From: Calditrichota bacterium
Lineage (GTDB): Bacteria; Zixibacteria; MSB-5A5; GN15; FEB-12
Assembly: GCA_030641085.1 (NCBI GenBank)
Contig: DAOWIC010000341.1
Location: 1-14,522 of the forward strand
Length of the DNA stretch: 14,522 nt
Direction of reading: 5' to 3'
Of the stretch, positions 13,061 through 14,522 are shown one piece after another. A model generated the notes under the pieces. The model saw only the letters and a list, made by a program, of their open reading frames with translations, was not told the DNA's origin and ran no database searches. Every line of letters begins with the position of its first letter. The first letter of the stretch is position 1. The translations under genes were made by a program, and so were the position numbers.

Positions 13061-14314
13061 GTGAAGAAATACTACTATGTAGTCATCATCCTGGCCGTGG
13101 TTCTTATCGGCTACTATGCCGTCAATGCCGTATTCACCAAATCATATGACATTCCAACTATCGCCGTCGAGCGCGGCGAGTTCGTTATCGCCCTCAATGA
13201 GATGGGAACCGTCGACGCCAAGCGGGCGATGAGCATCGCCGCCCCGCGCATTCGGGGCCTGCAAATCACCTGGCTGGCCGAGGAAGGTTCGATGGTGGTT
13301 GAGGGCGATCCGGTGGTCAAGTTCGATGATACCAAGCAACAGGCTGACCTGACCGATCACCAGTCCGAATTGAAGATAAAGCAGACCGCGCTGGAACGGG
13401 CCAATCAGGAGTACACGATCCAGGACAAACAGCTCAAGCTGGATCTGGAGAAAGCCAGCCGCAACTACGACGAAAAAAAACACGAAGCCCCTCGGGTGGC
13501 TGAGGAAGCAAAGTTGGAATACGAACTGGCCCAGTTGAATTTCCAGGCCAAGCTCGACCAGCTTAAGGGGGATGTTGAAAAGGCTGAACTGGAAGTCCAG
13601 CGCGCTCGGGACCAGGTCAATTTGGCTGCGAAAGAGCTGGAGCAGACCTCTATCTCAGCGCCCATCCCGGGACTTGTGGTATACCTCGAGATCTGGAAGG
13701 GCGGCACGATGGGCAAGGTTCAGGAGGGCGACTCACCCTGGCCCGGACAGGGTCTGATCAACCTGCCGGACCTGTCGGAAATGATGATTAAGACCACCGT
13801 TAGTGAGGTTGATGCCAACAAGGTCGACACGGGGCAGGAGGTGATCATCACGCTCGACGCTATTCCGGACAAGAAATACGCCGGAGTTGTCACCAAGAAA
13901 AGCACACTGGCGCGAAAGAAGGACTACAACTCCAAGATTAACGTGTTCGATGTCGAGGTTACTGTCTCGGAGCAGGATGAAGACCTCAAGCCGGGTATGT
14001 CGGCCTCGGCGAAGATAATTTGTAGCAAGATACCCGATGTTATTTCGGTTCCGCTTGAGGCGGTATTTGAAAAAGAGGGCCGGACGGTTGTCTATCTGGA
14101 TAACAAACATGAACGCGAGGTGGAAGTCGGCCGCAAGAATGATCTGGCTATCGAGATTGTTTCCGGTCTCGAAGGCAGCGAGGAAGTCTGTCTGGTTGAT
14201 CCAACGCTGAAGGAACAGGGTCTGCCGGGCGACAAGGCGACCCAGCCGGAGTTGAACAAGTCCCGCCAGGGTAGCAGTCAGGCCGGTGGCCGTAAGGGCA
14301 AAGGTCGTCGATGA
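13061..14314 (+). CDS. HlyD/MacA-like periplasmic adaptor subunit
   Basis: Membrane-fusion subunit of an ABC-type tripartite exporter, linking the inner-membrane permease to the outer membrane. An N-terminal anchor (5-24) is followed by the lipoyl-like half-motif (about 35-93: VERGEFVIALNEMGTV, then GLQITWLAEEGSMVVEGDPV). A coiled-coil hairpin rich in Lys, Glu, Gln and Ala follows (about 95-195), then the returning half-motif ISAPIPGLVV (198-207). Beta-barrel parts follow with DLSEMMIKTTVSEVDANKV (237-255) and LKPGMSASAKI (309-319), then a membrane-proximal domain with VISVPLEAVF (327-336). Between 211 and 232 is a Gly/Trp-rich insert (GGTMGK, SPWPGQG) instead of a tight turn. The last 20 residues are Gly, Lys, Arg and Gln rich. 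It overlaps the next gene by ATGA. The cargo (drug, lipoprotein or peptide) cannot be told. Confidence 0.9.
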   Translation: MKKYYYVVIILAVVLIGYYAVNAVFTKSYDIPTIAVERGEFVIALNEMGTVDAKRAMSIAAPRIRGLQITWLAEEGSMVVEGDPVVKFDDTKQQADLTDHQSELKIKQTALERANQEYTIQDKQLKLDLEKASRNYDEKKHEAPRVAEEAKLEYELAQLNFQAKLDQLKGDVEKAELEVQRARDQVNLAAKELEQTSISAPIPGLVVYLEIWKGGTMGKVQEGDSPWPGQGLINLPDLSEMMIKTTVSEVDANKVDTGQEVIITLDAIPDKKYAGVVTKKSTLARKKDYNSKINVFDVEVTVSEQDEDLKPGMSASAKIICSKIPDVISVPLEAVFEKEGRTVVYLDNKHEREVEVGRKNDLAIEIVSGLEGSEEVCLVDPTLKEQGLPGDKATQPELNKSRQGSSQAGGRKGKGRR

Positions 14315-14522
14315 ACCTCGAACGAATCTTTCAGGTCTCCTTTGATTCGCTCGTGGCGCATCGCCTGAGGACCTCGCTGACCATGCTGGGCGTCATTTTC
14401 GGCGTGGGCGCGGTTATCGCCATGCTCTCCATTGGCGAGGGCGCCAAGCGGGAGGCGCTGGAACAGATATCCATCCTCGGCATTAACAATATCATTGTCA
14501 ACGCCAAACCACCGGACGAGTC
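14311..14522 (+). CDS. MacB-type ABC transporter permease, N-terminal part, cut by the window edge
   Basis: Only the first 70 codons are present. The protein begins MNLERIFQVSFDSLVAHRLR, then TSLTMLGVIFGVGAVIAMLSIGEGA, and continues with an ISILGINNIIV stretch. This is the characteristic start of MacB-type permeases: a cytoplasmic amphipathic helix with the LRTSLTMLG motif, the first membrane helix (about 22-43), and the beginning of the periplasmic domain. The ATG at 14311 overlaps the adaptor stop codon as ATGA, so the two are translationally coupled. There is no ATPase domain before the membrane helix, so the ATPase must be a separate gene, probably just beyond the window. Confidence 0.9.
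   Translation, partial: MNLERIFQVSFDSLVAHRLRTSLTMLGVIFGVGAVIAMLSIGEGAKREALEQISILGINNIIVNAKPPDE

Overview
The window reads as chromosomal DNA from a Gram-negative, free-living bacterium with GC-rich coding sequence. Three things point to a diderm: an HtrB/LpxL-type acyltransferase, a lipobox lipoprotein, and a MacA/HlyD-type adaptor followed by a MacB-type permease. The secreted FlgD-type Ig-like proteins, a sigma-54 activator and the trpS-scpA-scpB-rluB order would fit an uncultured lineage near the FCB group or the former Deltaproteobacteria. That placement is inference from gene style; no rRNA or tRNA gene is visible to settle it.

Layout. Positions 1-223 are non-coding and packed with perfect inverted repeats, bounded by a 10-base direct repeat (AAAGCGATTA). 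A probable promoter follows, then a Rad50/SbcC-type ATPase with a zinc hook (272-2680), overlapped by a membrane-anchored staphylococcal-nuclease-like protein with a Cys-rich tail (2664-3329). Next is a secreted protein with two FlgD-type Ig-like modules (3396-4055), overlapped by a lipoprotein ending in a similar module (4043-4516). An NtrC-type sigma-54 response regulator without an adjacent kinase (4658-6037) ends at a strong terminator. A stand-alone HNH endonuclease (6311-6850) has its own terminator.

The central operon is trpS (6939-7976), scpA (7976-8773), scpB (8776-9561) and rluB (9632-10363). TrpRS has a Cys pattern resembling the [4Fe-4S] site known from Thermotoga. ScpA and ScpB are the kleisin and winged-helix partners of SMC in chromosome condensation, and RluB modifies 23S rRNA. 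A two-way terminator (10374-10403) separates rluB from a convergent rubrerythrin-type ferritin-like gene on the minus strand (10422-10916).

After a divergent spacer with two adjacent hairpins come a membrane-anchored HExxH metallopeptidase (11110-12081) and an overlapping lipid acyltransferase (12069-12947). Last is an efflux-type operon: an HlyD/MacA-like adaptor (13061-14314) and, by ATGA overlap, a MacB-type permease cut by the window edge (14311 onward). Most of the window is ordinary housekeeping. The parts that stand out are the hairpin-array element, the TrpRS Cys motif and odd trpS start, the nuclease/SbcC pairing, and the FlgD-Ig protein/lipoprotein pair. I saw no CRISPR array, phage gene, transposase or recognisable defence island.
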